Below the pieces are notes generated by a model. That model worked only from the letters and a program-made list of their open reading frames with translations. It was not told the DNA's origin and searched no databases. From assembly GCF_009832865.1 (NCBI RefSeq), contig NZ_CP047130.1, forward strand, positions 1,116,001 through 1,180,000: a stretch of DNA of 64,000 nt, in the 5' to 3' direction. Origin of the DNA: Colwellia sp. 20A7 (GTDB taxonomy: Bacteria; Pseudomonadota; Gammaproteobacteria; Enterobacterales; Alteromonadaceae). How positions within the stretch are numbered: the first letter of the stretch is position 1; every line of letters starts with the position of its first letter. A program made the translations under genes and the position numbers. Below, piece after piece: positions 54,855-64,000 of the stretch.

Positions 54855-56078
54855 ATGGAAATTATTCTCGGCGTATCGATGTTCACAACGATAGTTATTG
54901 CCTTAGTATTAGTAATTTTATTTGCTAAATCTAAGCTAGTATCAAGTGGTGACGTAACGATTAGCATAAACGGTGATCCATCTAAAGCAGTTGTAACTGC
55001 GGCAGGTGGTAAATTATTAGGCGCATTAGCTGATCAAGGTATTTTTATTCCTTCAGCATGTGGCGGCGGCGGTACTTGTGGTCAATGTCGTGTTGAAGTG
55101 CATTCAGGTGGTGGTGATATTCTTCCTACGGAAGAAGGTCATATAAATAAACGTGAAGCTAAAACAGGTTGTCGCTTAGCGTGTCAAGTTGCAGTTAAAC
55201 AAGACATGGAAATTGAAGTTGAAGATGAAATCTTCGGTGTTCAACAATGGGAATGTGAAGTTATTTCTAACGATAACAAAGCAACGTTCATTAAAGAATT
55301 AAAACTACAAATTCCTAATGGTGAATCAGTACCGTTTAAAGCGGGTGGTTATATTCAAATTGAAGCACCAGCACATCATGTTAAATATAAAGATTTTGAT
55401 ATTGATGAGCAGTATAAAGGTGATTGGAACCATTTTGGTTTCTTTGATGTTGAGTCAAAAGTTGACACTGATACTCTACGTGCATACTCAATGGCTAACT
55501 ATCCTGAAGAGGAAGGCATTATAATGCTTAACGTGCGTATTGCTACGCCGCCTCCTGGACGTTTACATTTACCTGCTGGTAAAATGTCTTCATACATCTT
55601 CAGCCTAAAAGCTGGTGATAAAGTAACTATTTCAGGTCCATTTGGTGAGTTCTTCGCTAAAGAAACTGATAATGAAATGGTATTTATCGGTGGTGGTGCT
55701 GGTATGGCACCAATGCGCTCTCATATCTTTGATCAACTTAAGCGTCTTCATTCGAAGCGTAAAATGAGTTTTTGGTATGGTGCTCGCTCTAAACGCGAAA
55801 TGTTCTATGAAGATGATTATAACGGCTTAGCGGCTGATAATGATAACTTCGAGTGGCATGTTGCATTAAGTGACCCACAACCAGAAGATAACTGGGATGG
55901 TAAAACTGGTTTTATTCACAACGTACTTTATGAAAGCTATTTAAAAGATCATGAAGCACCAGAAGATTGTGAGTATTACATGTGTGGTCCACCAATGATG
56001 AACGCAGCGGTTATTCATATGCTTAAAGATCTCGGCGTAGAAGACGAGAACATCATGCTAGATGACTTCGGTGGCTAA
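54855..56078 (+). CDS. nqrF: Na+-translocating NADH:quinone reductase subunit F
   Basis: The 407-residue electron entry subunit: one N-terminal helix (about 3-24), a 2Fe-2S ferredoxin domain with C69, C75, C78 and C110, an FAD domain ([10 protein letters not shown]) and an NADH domain ([15 protein letters not shown], then the closing [10 protein letters not shown] and DDFGG). It takes hydride from NADH and feeds electrons into the complex. Two hairpins follow its stop. Confidence 0.97.
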   Translation: MEIILGVSMFTTIVIALVLVILFAKSKLVSSGDVTISINGDPSKAVVTAAGGKLLGALADQGIFIPSACGGGGTCGQCRVEVHSGGGDILPTEEGHINKREAKTGCRLACQVAVKQDMEIEVEDEIFGVQQWECEVISNDNKATFIKELKLQIPNGESVPFKAGGYIQIEAPAHHVKYKDFDIDEQYKGDWNHFGFFDVESKVDTDTLRAYSMANYPEEEGIIMLNVRIATPPPGRLHLPAGKMSSYIFSLKAGDKVTISGPFGEFFAKETDNEMVFIGGGAGMAPMRSHIFDQLKRLHSKRKMSFWYGARSKREMFYEDDYNGLAADNDNFEWHVALSDPQPEDNWDGKTGFIHNVLYESYLKDHEAPEDCEYYMCGPPMMNAAVIHMLKDLGVEDENIMLDDFGG

Positions 56079-56118
56079 TTAAGCTGAATTTTTTGCTATT
56101 TCGTCCAATAGCTGCATT

Positions 56119-56155
56119 GAAGGTGCTAATTGACTAACGTCAACTCCGCGCCTTC
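56119..56155 (+). terminator. Nested hairpin after nqrF
   Basis: An outer stem GAAGGTGC/GCGCCTTC (one G-U) encloses an inner stem TTGAC/GTCAA. A mildly T-rich stretch follows. It is the first of two hairpins in the nqrF-apbE gap and may be only a partial terminator. Confidence 0.55.
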
Positions 56156-56205
56156 TCTTTGCTCTAAAACGAACTATCTGCAAATTACAGTTTAATTTGA
56201 ATCAC

Positions 56206-56240
56206 ATAATAAAAGACGACTTAGGTCGTCTTTTATTATT
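56206..56240. terminator. Strong terminator between nqrF and apbE
   Basis: A perfect 15-bp stem, ATAATAAAAGACGAC with its complement across a TTAG loop, with the T-rich arm and T run (TTTTATTATT) directly behind it. Confidence 0.9.
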
Positions 56241-56304
56241 TATATCAAGGTATTAAATCATCGAGATTAGTATCTGGATATAAATAATAAATTTGGAATA
56301 CCTA

Positions 56305-57336
56305 ATGAATAAATTCAAACTAATATTGGTTACGTTATTAGCCGTCAGCCTGACTGCTTGTTTTCCTAGTAATAATTCCGCTAAAAAAGAAATTTTATTA
56401 CAAGGTTATACGATGGGAACAACTTATAATATTAAAGTTGTTGCTACAACAGAAGAAGTTGAAGCTTTAGATTTACAGAAAAAAATTGATACTCTTTTAG
56501 AAGCAGTTAATCAGGAAATGTCGACTTATATTCCTGATTCAGAAATATCTCGATTTAACGATATTAAGTCACTTGAACCTGTTGAAGTCTCACCTGGTTT
56601 TAAACGAGTCTTAGCGGAATCTATTCGTTTAGGTAAGTTAAGTGGTGGTAAATTAGATATTACCGTTGGTCCTTTGGTTAACCTGTGGGGTTTTGGACCT
56701 GAGCATAGACCAGAAAAAGTACCAAGTGATGAGTTACTAGCCAATACACGTTTACGTGTTGGGTTAAATAACCTGCATTTGGACGATAATAAGCTATCAA
56801 AAGATATCCCTGACTTGTATGTTGATTTATCTACTACTGCTAAGGGCTATGGGGTTGATGTGGTTGCAGAATTAATTGAAGCGAATGGAATTCATAACTA
56901 TTTAGTCGAAATAGGCGGAGAGCTGCGTTTAAAAGGTTTTAAGCATACAGGAGAGCTGTGGGCAATTGCGATAGAAAGACCTATCTTTGATCCTTTAGGT
57001 GATCATAGGGCCGCTCAACAGGTAATCATTCCAAAAGATAATGCTGTTGCAACTGCAGGAGATTATCGAAATTACTTTGAAGCAGACGGACAACGTTTTT
57101 CTCATATAATTGATCCTGATACGGGGAAACCGATTAATCACAATCTTGTGTCAGTCACTGTTATCGCCCCATCATCAATGACTGCCGACGGCTTATCTAC
57201 AACTATGATGGTAATGGGAGCGGAAGAAGGGATGAAGTTTGCGATAAAAAATGATTTAGCCGTATTGTTTATTTCTAAAGCTGAAAATGGCTTTCATGAA
57301 GAGTTTACGGTAAAATTTAAACAATATTTGAAATAA
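56305..57336 (+). CDS. apbE: FAD:protein FMN transferase
   Basis: A 343-residue periplasmic lipoprotein (lipobox LTAC, C19) that attaches FMN through a phosphoester bond to Thr in SGAT sites, here NqrB and NqrC. Seen: GYTMGTTYNIKV, DITVGPLVNLWGFGP, LSTTAKGYGVDVVAEL and the metal-site DPDTGKPI region. The ATG at 56305 fits the signal peptide; an in-frame TTG at 56293 is unlikely. It lies behind a strong terminator, so it probably has its own promoter. Confidence 0.95.
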   Translation: MNKFKLILVTLLAVSLTACFPSNNSAKKEILLQGYTMGTTYNIKVVATTEEVEALDLQKKIDTLLEAVNQEMSTYIPDSEISRFNDIKSLEPVEVSPGFKRVLAESIRLGKLSGGKLDITVGPLVNLWGFGPEHRPEKVPSDELLANTRLRVGLNNLHLDDNKLSKDIPDLYVDLSTTAKGYGVDVVAELIEANGIHNYLVEIGGELRLKGFKHTGELWAIAIERPIFDPLGDHRAAQQVIIPKDNAVATAGDYRNYFEADGQRFSHIIDPDTGKPINHNLVSVTVIAPSSMTADGLSTTMMVMGAEEGMKFAIKNDLAVLFISKAENGFHEEFTVKFKQYLK

Positions 57337-57446
57337 TACTTACCGTGTGTCGATCTTAATTAATAACATAGATACGCATTAAATTTATTCCAATGGCTCT
57401 TGTCCTGAGTCCTGAACATTAATTATTTAATTGAGAGCATAACATT

Positions 57447-57677
57447 ATGATGATTTTTATTATTACCTTTGGCTTTTTTCTGGTTGTAGGCGCAGCAATG
57501 GCTGTAGGTTATATTTTTCAAAATAAAACGTTAGCAGGTAGTTGTGGTGGTTTAGCAAGTGTCGGTATTGAAAAAGACTGTAACTGTGAAAATCCGTGTG
57601 AAAAACGTCAAGAACGTGAACGTAAATCAGCGCTTGAAGATAACTTGAAAAATAGAATAGATGTTACCAATCTTTAG
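57447..57677 (+). CDS. nqrM: Na+-NQR maturation protein NqrM
   Basis: A 76-residue protein with one N-terminal membrane helix (about 2-24) and a Cys cluster (GSCGGLASVG, then CNCENPCEKR) typical of the DUF539/NqrM family. In Vibrio it is needed to assemble functional Na+-NQR, probably by delivering iron to the NqrD/E site. It follows apbE, the usual order, and is followed by a strong terminator. Confidence 0.94.
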   Translation: MMIFIITFGFFLVVGAAMAVGYIFQNKTLAGSCGGLASVGIEKDCNCENPCEKRQERERKSALEDNLKNRIDVTNL

Positions 57678-57700
57678 TGTTTTGAGATTATAAACTTATT

Positions 57701-57731
57701 AAGGATAGTAGTCTTACTATCCTTTTTTTTG
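57701..57731 (+). terminator. Rho-independent terminator of nqrM
   Basis: AAGGATAGTA pairs with TACTATCCTT over a 4-nt loop, followed by six more T. Confidence 0.93.
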
Positions 57732-57839
57732 TTTAATCGGTTTGTTTAATCGATTTATTTAATAGCCCTTTACTAAACTTTTTACTGAACACTAACTTAA
57801 TCAACTTATTAAAAGTATCAGTGTTGTTAATTTTAGCGG

Positions 57840-59711
57840 CTAGCTAATAAAATCATTGATTTTTTTAATTATTCCCAAACTGTCTAAACCTAATTCTTGA
57901 TGAACTTCTTCTTGCGTACCATGCTTAATGAACTGATCAGGAATACCTATATTTAATACTTTAATCGCAATACCTTGCGATAAAATATATTCATTTACTG
58001 CTGATCCAGCACCGCCGGCAATTGCATTATCTTCGATCGTCACTAGCGTACTATGGGTTTTAGCTAATTGATTAATCATATTGTTATCAAGCGGTTTAAT
58101 GAAGCGCATATCGATAAGTGTCGCACCAAGTGATACAGCCGCGTTATTTGCTTCATTTAACATGGTACCAAAGCTTAAAATCGCAATATTATTGCTCTCG
58201 GTTGGCGCTATAACTTCTCTGGCTTTACCTATTTCTATTACTTCATCAATATTTGGTAGTTCTTCACCAGTGCCACTACCGCGTGGGTAGCGAACTACCG
58301 TTGGGGTATTTGATTTATGACCTGTATTTAACATCAACTGGCATTCACGTTCATTTGCTGGGGCCATAATAACAAGATTTGGAATACAGCGTAAAAAGCT
58401 TAAATCGAATGAGCCTTGATGTGTCGCACCATCGGCACCAACAATACCTGCGCGATCAACAGCAAACATAACCGGCAAATTCTGAATGGCAACATCATGG
58501 ATAAGTTGATCGTAGCCGCGTTGTAAAAAACTTGAATAAATAGCAACAACGGGGTGTTGACCACCAATAGCTAGTCCTGCTGCGAATGTAACAGCATGCT
58601 GTTCAGCAATAGCAACATCGTAATACTGATCCGGAAAACGTTGGCTAAATTCAACCATACCAGAGCCTTCACGCATAGCAGGGGTAATTGCGACTAACTT
58701 TTTATCTACGGCAGCTGTTTTACACAACCAATCACCAAATATTTGAGAGTAAGTTGGCAATGAAGGTTTAGATTTAGGTAAGTTTGCATCGCTAGGATTA
58801 AACTTAGGTACTGCATGATACTTTATAGGATCTTGCTCAGCAGCATAGAAACCTTTACCTTTCTTTGTTGCAATATGTAGTAGTTGCGGGCCTTTAAGGC
58901 TGCGCATATTTTTAATTGTATCGACTAAACCTTCAACATCATGGCCGTCAATCGGGCCTATATAGTTAAAGCCAAGCTCTTCAAAAAAAGTACTAGGAAC
59001 AACCATACCTTTTAGGTGTTCTTCTGCTCTACTTGCCAATTCCTTAATTGGAGGAAGGTTGTTTAATAAACGTTTACCACCTTCTCTAATACCTGTATAG
59101 AGGCTTCCTGAAAGCATTTTTGCAAAATGATTATTTAAAGCACCAACATTTTCTGAAATAGACATTTCATTATCATTTAAAATAATTAACATGTCTTTTT
59201 TAATATCACCTGCGTGGTTTAGCGCTTCAAATGCCATACCAGCAGTCATCGCACCATCACCGATAACGGCAACGGTTTTTCTATTTAGTCCTTCCTTTTC
59301 AGCGGCAACTGATAAGCCCAATGCTGCTGAAATAGAAGTGCTTGAATGACCAACACTTAATGTGTCGTATTCACTTTCTTCACGCCAAGGAAAAGGATGT
59401 AATCCATCTTTTTGCCTAATAGTATGAAGTTGATCTCGACGGCCAGTTAAAATTTTATGTGGATATGCTTGGTGACCAACATCCCAAATAAGATGATCAA
59501 AAGGGGTATTGTAGACATAGTGTAAGGCAACAGTTAGTTCAATTGTGCCTAAACCTGAAGCAAAATGCCCACTACTTTTACTCACTGAATTTAATAAAAA
59601 ACGACGTAACTCATTACTTATTCGCGGTAATTTATCTTGAGAATAATTTCGCAAATCTTTTGGCGAATTAATTTGGGTAAGTAATGGGTAGTCAGTAAGG
59701 TTTGTGGTCAT
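57840..59711 (-). CDS. dxs: 1-deoxy-D-xylulose-5-phosphate synthase
   Basis: The 623-residue TPP enzyme that joins pyruvate and glyceraldehyde 3-phosphate, the first step of the MEP isoprenoid pathway. Motifs: [15 protein letters not shown], the TPP/Mg site [18 protein letters not shown], the central [16 protein letters not shown] and the transketolase C-terminal domain. Length is standard (about 620). Last gene of xseB-ispA-dxs, 33 bp after ispA. Confidence 0.97.
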   Translation of the reverse strand: MTTNLTDYPLLTQINSPKDLRNYSQDKLPRISNELRRFLLNSVSKSSGHFASGLGTIELTVALHYVYNTPFDHLIWDVGHQAYPHKILTGRRDQLHTIRQKDGLHPFPWREESEYDTLSVGHSSTSISAALGLSVAAEKEGLNRKTVAVIGDGAMTAGMAFEALNHAGDIKKDMLIILNDNEMSISENVGALNNHFAKMLSGSLYTGIREGGKRLLNNLPPIKELASRAEEHLKGMVVPSTFFEELGFNYIGPIDGHDVEGLVDTIKNMRSLKGPQLLHIATKKGKGFYAAEQDPIKYHAVPKFNPSDANLPKSKPSLPTYSQIFGDWLCKTAAVDKKLVAITPAMREGSGMVEFSQRFPDQYYDVAIAEQHAVTFAAGLAIGGQHPVVAIYSSFLQRGYDQLIHDVAIQNLPVMFAVDRAGIVGADGATHQGSFDLSFLRCIPNLVIMAPANERECQLMLNTGHKSNTPTVVRYPRGSGTGEELPNIDEVIEIGKAREVIAPTESNNIAILSFGTMLNEANNAAVSLGATLIDMRFIKPLDNNMINQLAKTHSTLVTIEDNAIAGGAGSAVNEYILSQGIAIKVLNIGIPDQFIKHGTQEEVHQELGLDSLGIIKKINDFIS

Positions 59712-59744
59712 AGTTGTTCTATAGTTGTTTTTATTTTTAGCTGT

Positions 59745-60635
59745 TTAATGGCTACGTTTAATAATAAAGGTGGCAAATTCAGCTAAGGATTGTGTATTGT
59801 AAGGCAAACTGGCTAAAGCTTGAAGTGCTTGTTGAAATAAGTTTTCAGCTTTTTCTTGAGCGCCTTCTAAACCCAGCAGTGCAGGGTAAGTACTTTTATT
59901 TAGAGCAAGGTCTGAACCACATGGTTTTCCAAGCTGTTCTTGGGTTGATATTATATCAATAATATCGTCTCGTACTTGATATGCTAAGCCAATAAATTGC
60001 GCATAAGCTTTTAATGCTTGTTTCTCTTGAGGCGATATTTTAGAACTACATTCTGCAACCATTAAAACAGAAGCTTCCAGTAAAGCACCTGTTTTCAAAG
60101 AATGTAAAACTTCTAATTGTTCTAAGGTTATCATTTTATCTGTTGCAGCTAAGTCAAGTGCTTGACCACCGCACATTCCTTGATATCCAGCAGCAGTAAT
60201 TAATTGTTGAATTAATGTAATTTGTTTAGGCTTTACGGTTTCAGAAAAGTCATGGTTAGCGATAATATCAAAGGCGAGTGTTTGTAAGCTGTCACCAGCA
60301 AGGATAGCTGTAGCTTCATCAAAGGCTTTATGACAGGTTGGTTTACCGCGCCTTAAATCATCATCATCCATAGCAGGCAAGTCATCATGTACTAATGAAT
60401 AAGCATGTATACACTCTATTGAGCCAGCAACTCCGTCGATGTCCTTTAAATCAACACCTAGCGCTTCTCCTGTTATATAAGCCAAGTATGGGCGTATACG
60501 TTTTCCGCCTATTAATAGTCCATATCGCATTGCTTCATGCAACTTATTGTCGTTGACTGTTAAGCTTGCAAGCTTTTGTTCTAAAAATTGGTCGATACGC
60601 TGTTGAAAAACATCATGGTTGGTTAAACTACTCAC
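59745..60635 (-). CDS. ispA: Farnesyl diphosphate synthase (geranyltranstransferase)
   Basis: A 296-residue trans-prenyltransferase making FPP from IPP and DMAPP. The first Asp-rich motif DDLPAMDDDDLRRG (about residues 84-97) and the second DDIID (about 224) are present, with the GGKRIRPYL start and GGQALDL segments. The start is GTG at 60635, overlapping the xseB TGA as GTGA with AGGTGAG upstream, so it is translationally coupled. Confidence 0.96.
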   Translation of the reverse strand: MSSLTNHDVFQQRIDQFLEQKLASLTVNDNKLHEAMRYGLLIGGKRIRPYLAYITGEALGVDLKDIDGVAGSIECIHAYSLVHDDLPAMDDDDLRRGKPTCHKAFDEATAILAGDSLQTLAFDIIANHDFSETVKPKQITLIQQLITAAGYQGMCGGQALDLAATDKMITLEQLEVLHSLKTGALLEASVLMVAECSSKISPQEKQALKAYAQFIGLAYQVRDDIIDIISTQEQLGKPCGSDLALNKSTYPALLGLEGAQEKAENLFQQALQALASLPYNTQSLAEFATFIIKRSH

Positions 60636-60898
60636 GAAAGCTCACCTGGTATTTGTTCATCGTCAGTTAAAGCAAAGTCTTGGAGCTGTTGCTCGCCATT
60701 TTGTTCGAGTAAAATTTTAACTTTTTGCTCTGCTGTTTGTAGCTTATTTTGACTTAGTTTACTTAATGTTAAACCACGTTCAAAAAGTGCCATTGACTCT
60801 TCTAAGTCTAAATTTCCTTGCTCTAAATTCTGCACTATAGTGTCCAATTCGCTAAGCGACTCTTCAAAACTTAGGTTTTCTAATTTCTTTTTGGCCAT
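60632..60898 (-). CDS. xseB: Exodeoxyribonuclease VII small subunit
   Basis: An 88-residue helical protein matching XseB: LSFEESLSELDTIVQNLEQG and LEESMALFERGLTLSKLSQ. With XseA (not in this window) it degrades single-stranded DNA. First gene of the isoprenoid operon; overlaps ispA by 4 bp. The 245-bp spacer to divergent pomA shows no other gene. Confidence 0.95.
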   Translation of the reverse strand: MAKKKLENLSFEESLSELDTIVQNLEQGNLDLEESMALFERGLTLSKLSQNKLQTAEQKVKILLEQNGEQQLQDFALTDDEQIPGELS

Positions 60899-61143
60899 CT
60901 TTTATATTCTCTTTATGCTCTAGATGCTTTCAACTCTAGGCGCAAACTTACCCTAGCTAAGCACAATGGTCAATGTAGCGCTCATATATTTCAATGAATA
61001 TTGTTACTGATTTACGATTAAGTTATTGACTACAAGGGCGATAACTTAATATATAAAAGGATAAGTAATGGCGAATAGCTTTGTCATAATGTACTATTAT
61101 TTTATTAGGTCAAATTGGTTTTTTTAGTTTTAGGAGTTTTTCT

Positions 61144-61911
61144 GTGGATTTAGCAACCTTAATCGGTATCCTTGGTGCCGTTGCTTTTCTTGTTATCGCG
61201 ATGGTTTTGTCTGGCGATATTATGATGTTTGTTGATACGCAATCAATACTAATTGTTTTTGGTGGTTCACTTTTTATCGTGCTATCTAATTACAGCTTAG
61301 GTCAGTTTTTTGGTATCGGAAAAGTTATAGCTAAAGCGTTCATATTTAAATTAGAAAAACCTGAAGAATTAATAGAAAAATCTGTTGATATGGCTGATGC
61401 AGCGCGCAAAGGTGGATTTCTTGCATTAGAGGAAGCAGAAATAACCAATAACTTTATGCAAAAAGGTGTTGATATGCTCGTTGATGGCCACGATGCCGAT
61501 GTAGTACGTGCGACTTTACAAAAAGATATCAACCTTACGACAGAGCGCCATGAAAAGGGTGCCGGTATGTTATCGGCTTTAGCTGATGTTGCTCCTGCTA
61601 TGGGGATGATTGGTACACTTATTGGGTTAGTGGCTATGTTAGCAAATATGGATGATCCTAAATCCATTGGTCCTGCCATGTCGGTTGCTTTGTTAACGAC
61701 ACTCTATGGTGCTTTCTTAGCTAATGTGATTGCAATCCCACTTGCTACGAAATTAAAGTTACGCATGGAGGAAGAAAAAATGAACCAAGAATTAATTCTT
61801 GATGCGGTACTTGGAATTCAAGATGGGCAAAATCCACGTGTAATCGAAGGTTTATTGAAAAACTATCTTGCTGAAGGTAAGCGTCAAGCGTCTACTACTG
61901 ATGATGAATAG
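61144..61911 (+). CDS. pomA: Flagellar motor protein PomA (Na+-driven stator)
   Basis: A 255-residue MotA/PomA stator protein with four membrane helices and a cytoplasmic loop that contacts the rotor. The start DLATLIGILGAVAFLVIAMVL, the GGFLALE segment and the GMIGTLIGLVAMLANMDDP helix point to the PomA type. The start is GTG with AGGAG 8 nt upstream. It pairs with pomB 26 bp later. Confidence 0.95.
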   Translation: MDLATLIGILGAVAFLVIAMVLSGDIMMFVDTQSILIVFGGSLFIVLSNYSLGQFFGIGKVIAKAFIFKLEKPEELIEKSVDMADAARKGGFLALEEAEITNNFMQKGVDMLVDGHDADVVRATLQKDINLTTERHEKGAGMLSALADVAPAMGMIGTLIGLVAMLANMDDPKSIGPAMSVALLTTLYGAFLANVIAIPLATKLKLRMEEEKMNQELILDAVLGIQDGQNPRVIEGLLKNYLAEGKRQASTTDDE

Positions 61912-61937
61912 TAATAGATTTATAAATAGGAGGTTTT

Positions 61938-62879
61938 ATGACTGAACAAAAGTGTAAATGTCCACCTCCTGGTCTACCTGCATGGATGGGGACATTCGCC
62001 GACCTTATGTCGTTGTTAATGTGTTTCTTTGTACTATTGTTATCTTTTTCTGAAATGGATGTACTAAAGTTTAAACAAATTGCGGGGTCAATGAAGTTTG
62101 CTTTTGGCGTACAAAATAAAATTGAAGTAAAAGATATTCCTAAAGGTACCAGTATTATTGCTCAGGAATTTAGACCAGGAAAACCAGAGCCAACACCAAT
62201 TGAGCTTATTCAGCAGCAAACAATGGAAATAACCCAGCAAATGCTGGAATTCCAAGCTGGCGATGAAACTTCTGCTGGCGGTCGTCAAGAACAACGAGGT
62301 AGCGAACGAGGAGGGCAATCACAAAAGACAGATGACGCCTTGTCTGAACAAGTACTTCAGGAAGCACAAGAACAAATAGAACAAGCGGCGCAAGAACAGG
62401 TAAATGATTTAGTCAAAAAAATAGCCGACAAGCTTGAAAAACAAATTGAAGATGGCGCTGTTGAACTCGAATCATTAGGGCAGCAAGTTATTATTCGCAT
62501 TCGAGAAAATGGTTCATTTCCATCGGGCTCTGCGTTTTTACAACCTAAATTTAAACCTATTATTAGACAAATAGGTGAGTTGTTAAATACGATTCCGGGT
62601 GAAATTATGATTTCAGGAAATACTGATAATCGCGGGATAGATTCAGAATTATTTAATTCAAACTGGGATTTATCAAGTCAGAGAGCCGTTGCTATTGCAC
62701 ATGAGATAATTAAAGTACCAGGCTTTGATCAAGCCCGTTTAGTTGTTGCAGGGCACGCAGACACTCGCCCATTAGTGCCTAATACTAACCCACTAAATCG
62801 ACGCAGAAATCGTCGTGTTGAAATTGCTATTAATCAAGGTAAGCCGAAAGAGAGCGAACCTATTCAAGTACTTCAATAA
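61938..62879 (+). CDS. pomB: Flagellar motor protein PomB (Na+-driven stator)
   Basis: A 313-residue stator protein with one membrane helix (about 16-40) carrying the ion-binding Asp D22 in GTFADLMSLL, a Gln/Glu-rich linker (about 95-165) that can form a coiled coil or plug, and a C-terminal OmpA-like peptidoglycan-binding domain (about 185-300: ISGNTDNRG, LSSQRAVAIAHE, GHADTRPL, NRRNRRVEI). The N-terminal KCKCPPPGLPAW signature is typical of PomB. A terminator follows. Confidence 0.95.
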   Translation: MTEQKCKCPPPGLPAWMGTFADLMSLLMCFFVLLLSFSEMDVLKFKQIAGSMKFAFGVQNKIEVKDIPKGTSIIAQEFRPGKPEPTPIELIQQQTMEITQQMLEFQAGDETSAGGRQEQRGSERGGQSQKTDDALSEQVLQEAQEQIEQAAQEQVNDLVKKIADKLEKQIEDGAVELESLGQQVIIRIRENGSFPSGSAFLQPKFKPIIRQIGELLNTIPGEIMISGNTDNRGIDSELFNSNWDLSSQRAVAIAHEIIKVPGFDQARLVVAGHADTRPLVPNTNPLNRRRNRRVEIAINQGKPKESEPIQVLQ

Positions 62880-62905
62880 AGTTAATGTATTAATCTACTA
62901 ATATT

Positions 62906-62939
62906 AAAAGCTGTCACCGTAATTGTGACAGCTTTTTTT
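62906..62939 (+). terminator. Rho-independent terminator of pomAB
   Basis: AAAAGCTGTCAC pairs with GTGACAGCTTTT across a 7-nt loop and runs into a T tract. Confidence 0.93.
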
Positions 62940-63037
62940 ATGGGTGCTCAATATTTCCTAAACTCGCATTTTGAGGTGGTTTGGGTATATAATGCGCGCC
63001 ATTATTCTTATTGTTATTATTTATTAGGCCAACATCG

Positions 63038-64000
63038 ATGAAATTTATCGTTAAGCTGCAAGCTGAAATCACCATTAAATCTCGCCCTGTTCGTAAACGT
63101 TTTACTAAGATCTTAGAATCGAATGTTAAAAATGTTTTACGCCGTATTGACGAAAAAGTAACTACGCGGATGAACTGGGATAACATTGAAGTAAATACTA
63201 AAGACAATAGCCCTGAAAACCGTGAACGTTTAGTGGAAGCACTTAAGTGTATTCCAGGTATACCAATGTTTTTAGAAGTTCAGCAATCAGAATTTGTTGA
63301 CGTACATGATATTTATGAAAAAACATTAGCCATTCATGCGAAAACTATTGAAAATAAAACTTTCTGTGTTCGTGTTAAACGCACGGGTACACATGACTTT
63401 AATTCACTTAAAGTAGAACAGTATGTTGGTGGTGGTTTAAATCAATCAGTAGAAAGTGCAAAAGTTAAATTAACTAAACCTGATATCACGGTTCGATTAG
63501 AAATAAAAAATAAAGATTTATTTATTGTTACTGAACGCCATAAAGGCTTAGGTGGCTTCCCAATAGCTACACAAGAAGATGTTTTATCATTAATGTCTGG
63601 TGGTTTCGATTCGGGTGTTGCTAGTTATCAAATGATTAAAAAGGGTGCTAGAACTCATTATTGTTTCTTTAATCTTGGTGGCTCTGCTCATGAAGTTGGT
63701 GTTAAGCAAGTAAGCTATTATTTATGGAATAAGTTTGGTGCTTCTCATAAAGTTAAATTCTTTGCCGTTGATTTTGAACCTGTTGTGGCTGAAATATTAG
63801 AAAAAGTTGAAAATAGCCAGATGGGCGTAATACTTAAACGTATGATGATGCGTGCCGCGAGTAAAATAGCTGCAAAAGGTAAAGTTCAAGCGTTAGTTAC
63901 TGGTGAAAGTTTAGGGCAAGTTTCTAGCCAAACGCTAACTAATTTAAACGTTATTAATCGAGTAACAGAAACACTTATTTTACGTCCGTTAGCGGCTTAT
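63038..64000 (+). CDS. thiI: tRNA 4-thiouridine / thiamine sulfurtransferase ThiI (partial, cut by window end)
   Basis: The first 321 codons of ThiI, starting [20 protein letters not shown]; the 3' end lies outside the window (full length is about 480 residues). An N-terminal ferredoxin-like and THUMP region (about 1-165) is followed by the PP-loop ATP site SGGFDSG (about residue 188). ThiI adenylates U8 of tRNA and transfers sulfur, and in many bacteria also supplies sulfur for thiazole. A C-terminal rhodanese domain cannot be checked here. The dxs-ispA-xseB/pomAB/thiI neighbourhood is common in marine gammaproteobacteria. Confidence 0.95.
   Translation, partial: MKFIVKLQAEITIKSRPVRKRFTKILESNVKNVLRRIDEKVTTRMNWDNIEVNTKDNSPENRERLVEALKCIPGIPMFLEVQQSEFVDVHDIYEKTLAIHAKTIENKTFCVRVKRTGTHDFNSLKVEQYVGGGLNQSVESAKVKLTKPDITVRLEIKNKDLFIVTERHKGLGGFPIATQEDVLSLMSGGFDSGVASYQMIKKGARTHYCFFNLGGSAHEVGVKQVSYYLWNKFGASHKVKFFAVDFEPVVAEILEKVENSQMGVILKRMMMRAASKIAAKGKVQALVTGESLGQVSSQTLTNLNVINRVTETLILRPLAAY

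Noticed and set aside
62938..63207. Minus-strand ORF of 89 codons near the thiI start
   Set aside because: It runs antisense to the clear thiI N-terminus and has no recognisable domain.
1..64000. Mobile elements, prophage, tRNA or rRNA genes
   Set aside because: No transposase, integrase, terminal repeats, tRNA cloverleaf or rRNA segments were recognised on either strand.

Overview
The window is a low-GC (by eye, high 30s percent) stretch of gammaproteobacterial chromosome. It looks like a marine member of the Alteromonadales, and the protein style and gene order suggest Colwellia or a close relative. The evidence is the complete Na+-translocating NADH:quinone reductase operon, the Na+-driven flagellar stator PomAB, FabV enoyl reductase, the tolC/nudF-yqiB-cpdA-yqiA-parE arrangement, the ydbH-ynbE-ydbL trio, the ycfL-lpoB pair and the yajG/ampG/bolA neighbourhood. 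The genus call is inference from recognition only. I see no rRNA, tRNA, insertion sequence, prophage or CRISPR array. The window reads as core chromosome with several lineage-specific signalling and surface inserts.

Layout. 0-8.2 kb: a TcpQ-like membrane protein, an LpxL-type lipid A acyltransferase and tolC on the minus strand, then nudF-yqiB-cpdA-yqiA-parE on the plus strand. 8.4-11.6 kb: two overlapping diguanylate cyclase genes set between parE and parC. 11.7-20.1 kb: parC, a feoAB iron uptake operon behind a likely Fur box, and ydbH-ynbE-ydbL for intermembrane lipid transport. 20.2-24.6 kb (minus strand): a histidine kinase, an OmpR-type regulator, two spondin-domain surface proteins and an HTH-receiver protein. 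This block has a striking array of 11-bp-spaced TCAC half-sites at the spondin promoter. 24.8-29 kb: an Aer-like chemoreceptor followed by a GAF/PAS/GGDEF/EAL protein whose GGDEF site is degenerate.

29-41 kb: an AraC regulator divergent from a YHS protein and a thioredoxin; a hydrolase-OsmC fusion; a minus-strand envelope cluster (COG3014-type lipoprotein, YcfL, LpoB, glycine-zipper protein); glutaryl-CoA dehydrogenase; ArgR; a two-lobed solute-binding protein; YacL and an HDOD protein. Three separate short tandem-repeat arrays (13, 12 and 12 bp units) lie in the spacers here. 41-49 kb: an ATP-grasp protein, then a minus-strand run rlmG, yajG, a cyclophilin, a small unknown, ampG and an untracked 56-residue membrane peptide, followed by bolA, fabV and a membrane diguanylate cyclase.

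50-64 kb: nqrABCDEF, apbE (flavin attachment to NqrB/NqrC) and nqrM (Nqr maturation) form a sodium bioenergetics block. It is followed by xseB-ispA-dxs (minus), pomAB (plus), and the first two thirds of thiI, cut by the window end. NQR makes the sodium gradient and PomAB spends it on motility. Four GGDEF proteins, one EAL domain, an HDOD protein and a chemoreceptor point to heavy c-di-GMP and taxis control.

The best candidate for an undescribed system is the spondin pair with its own two-component system and phased operator array (20158-24644).
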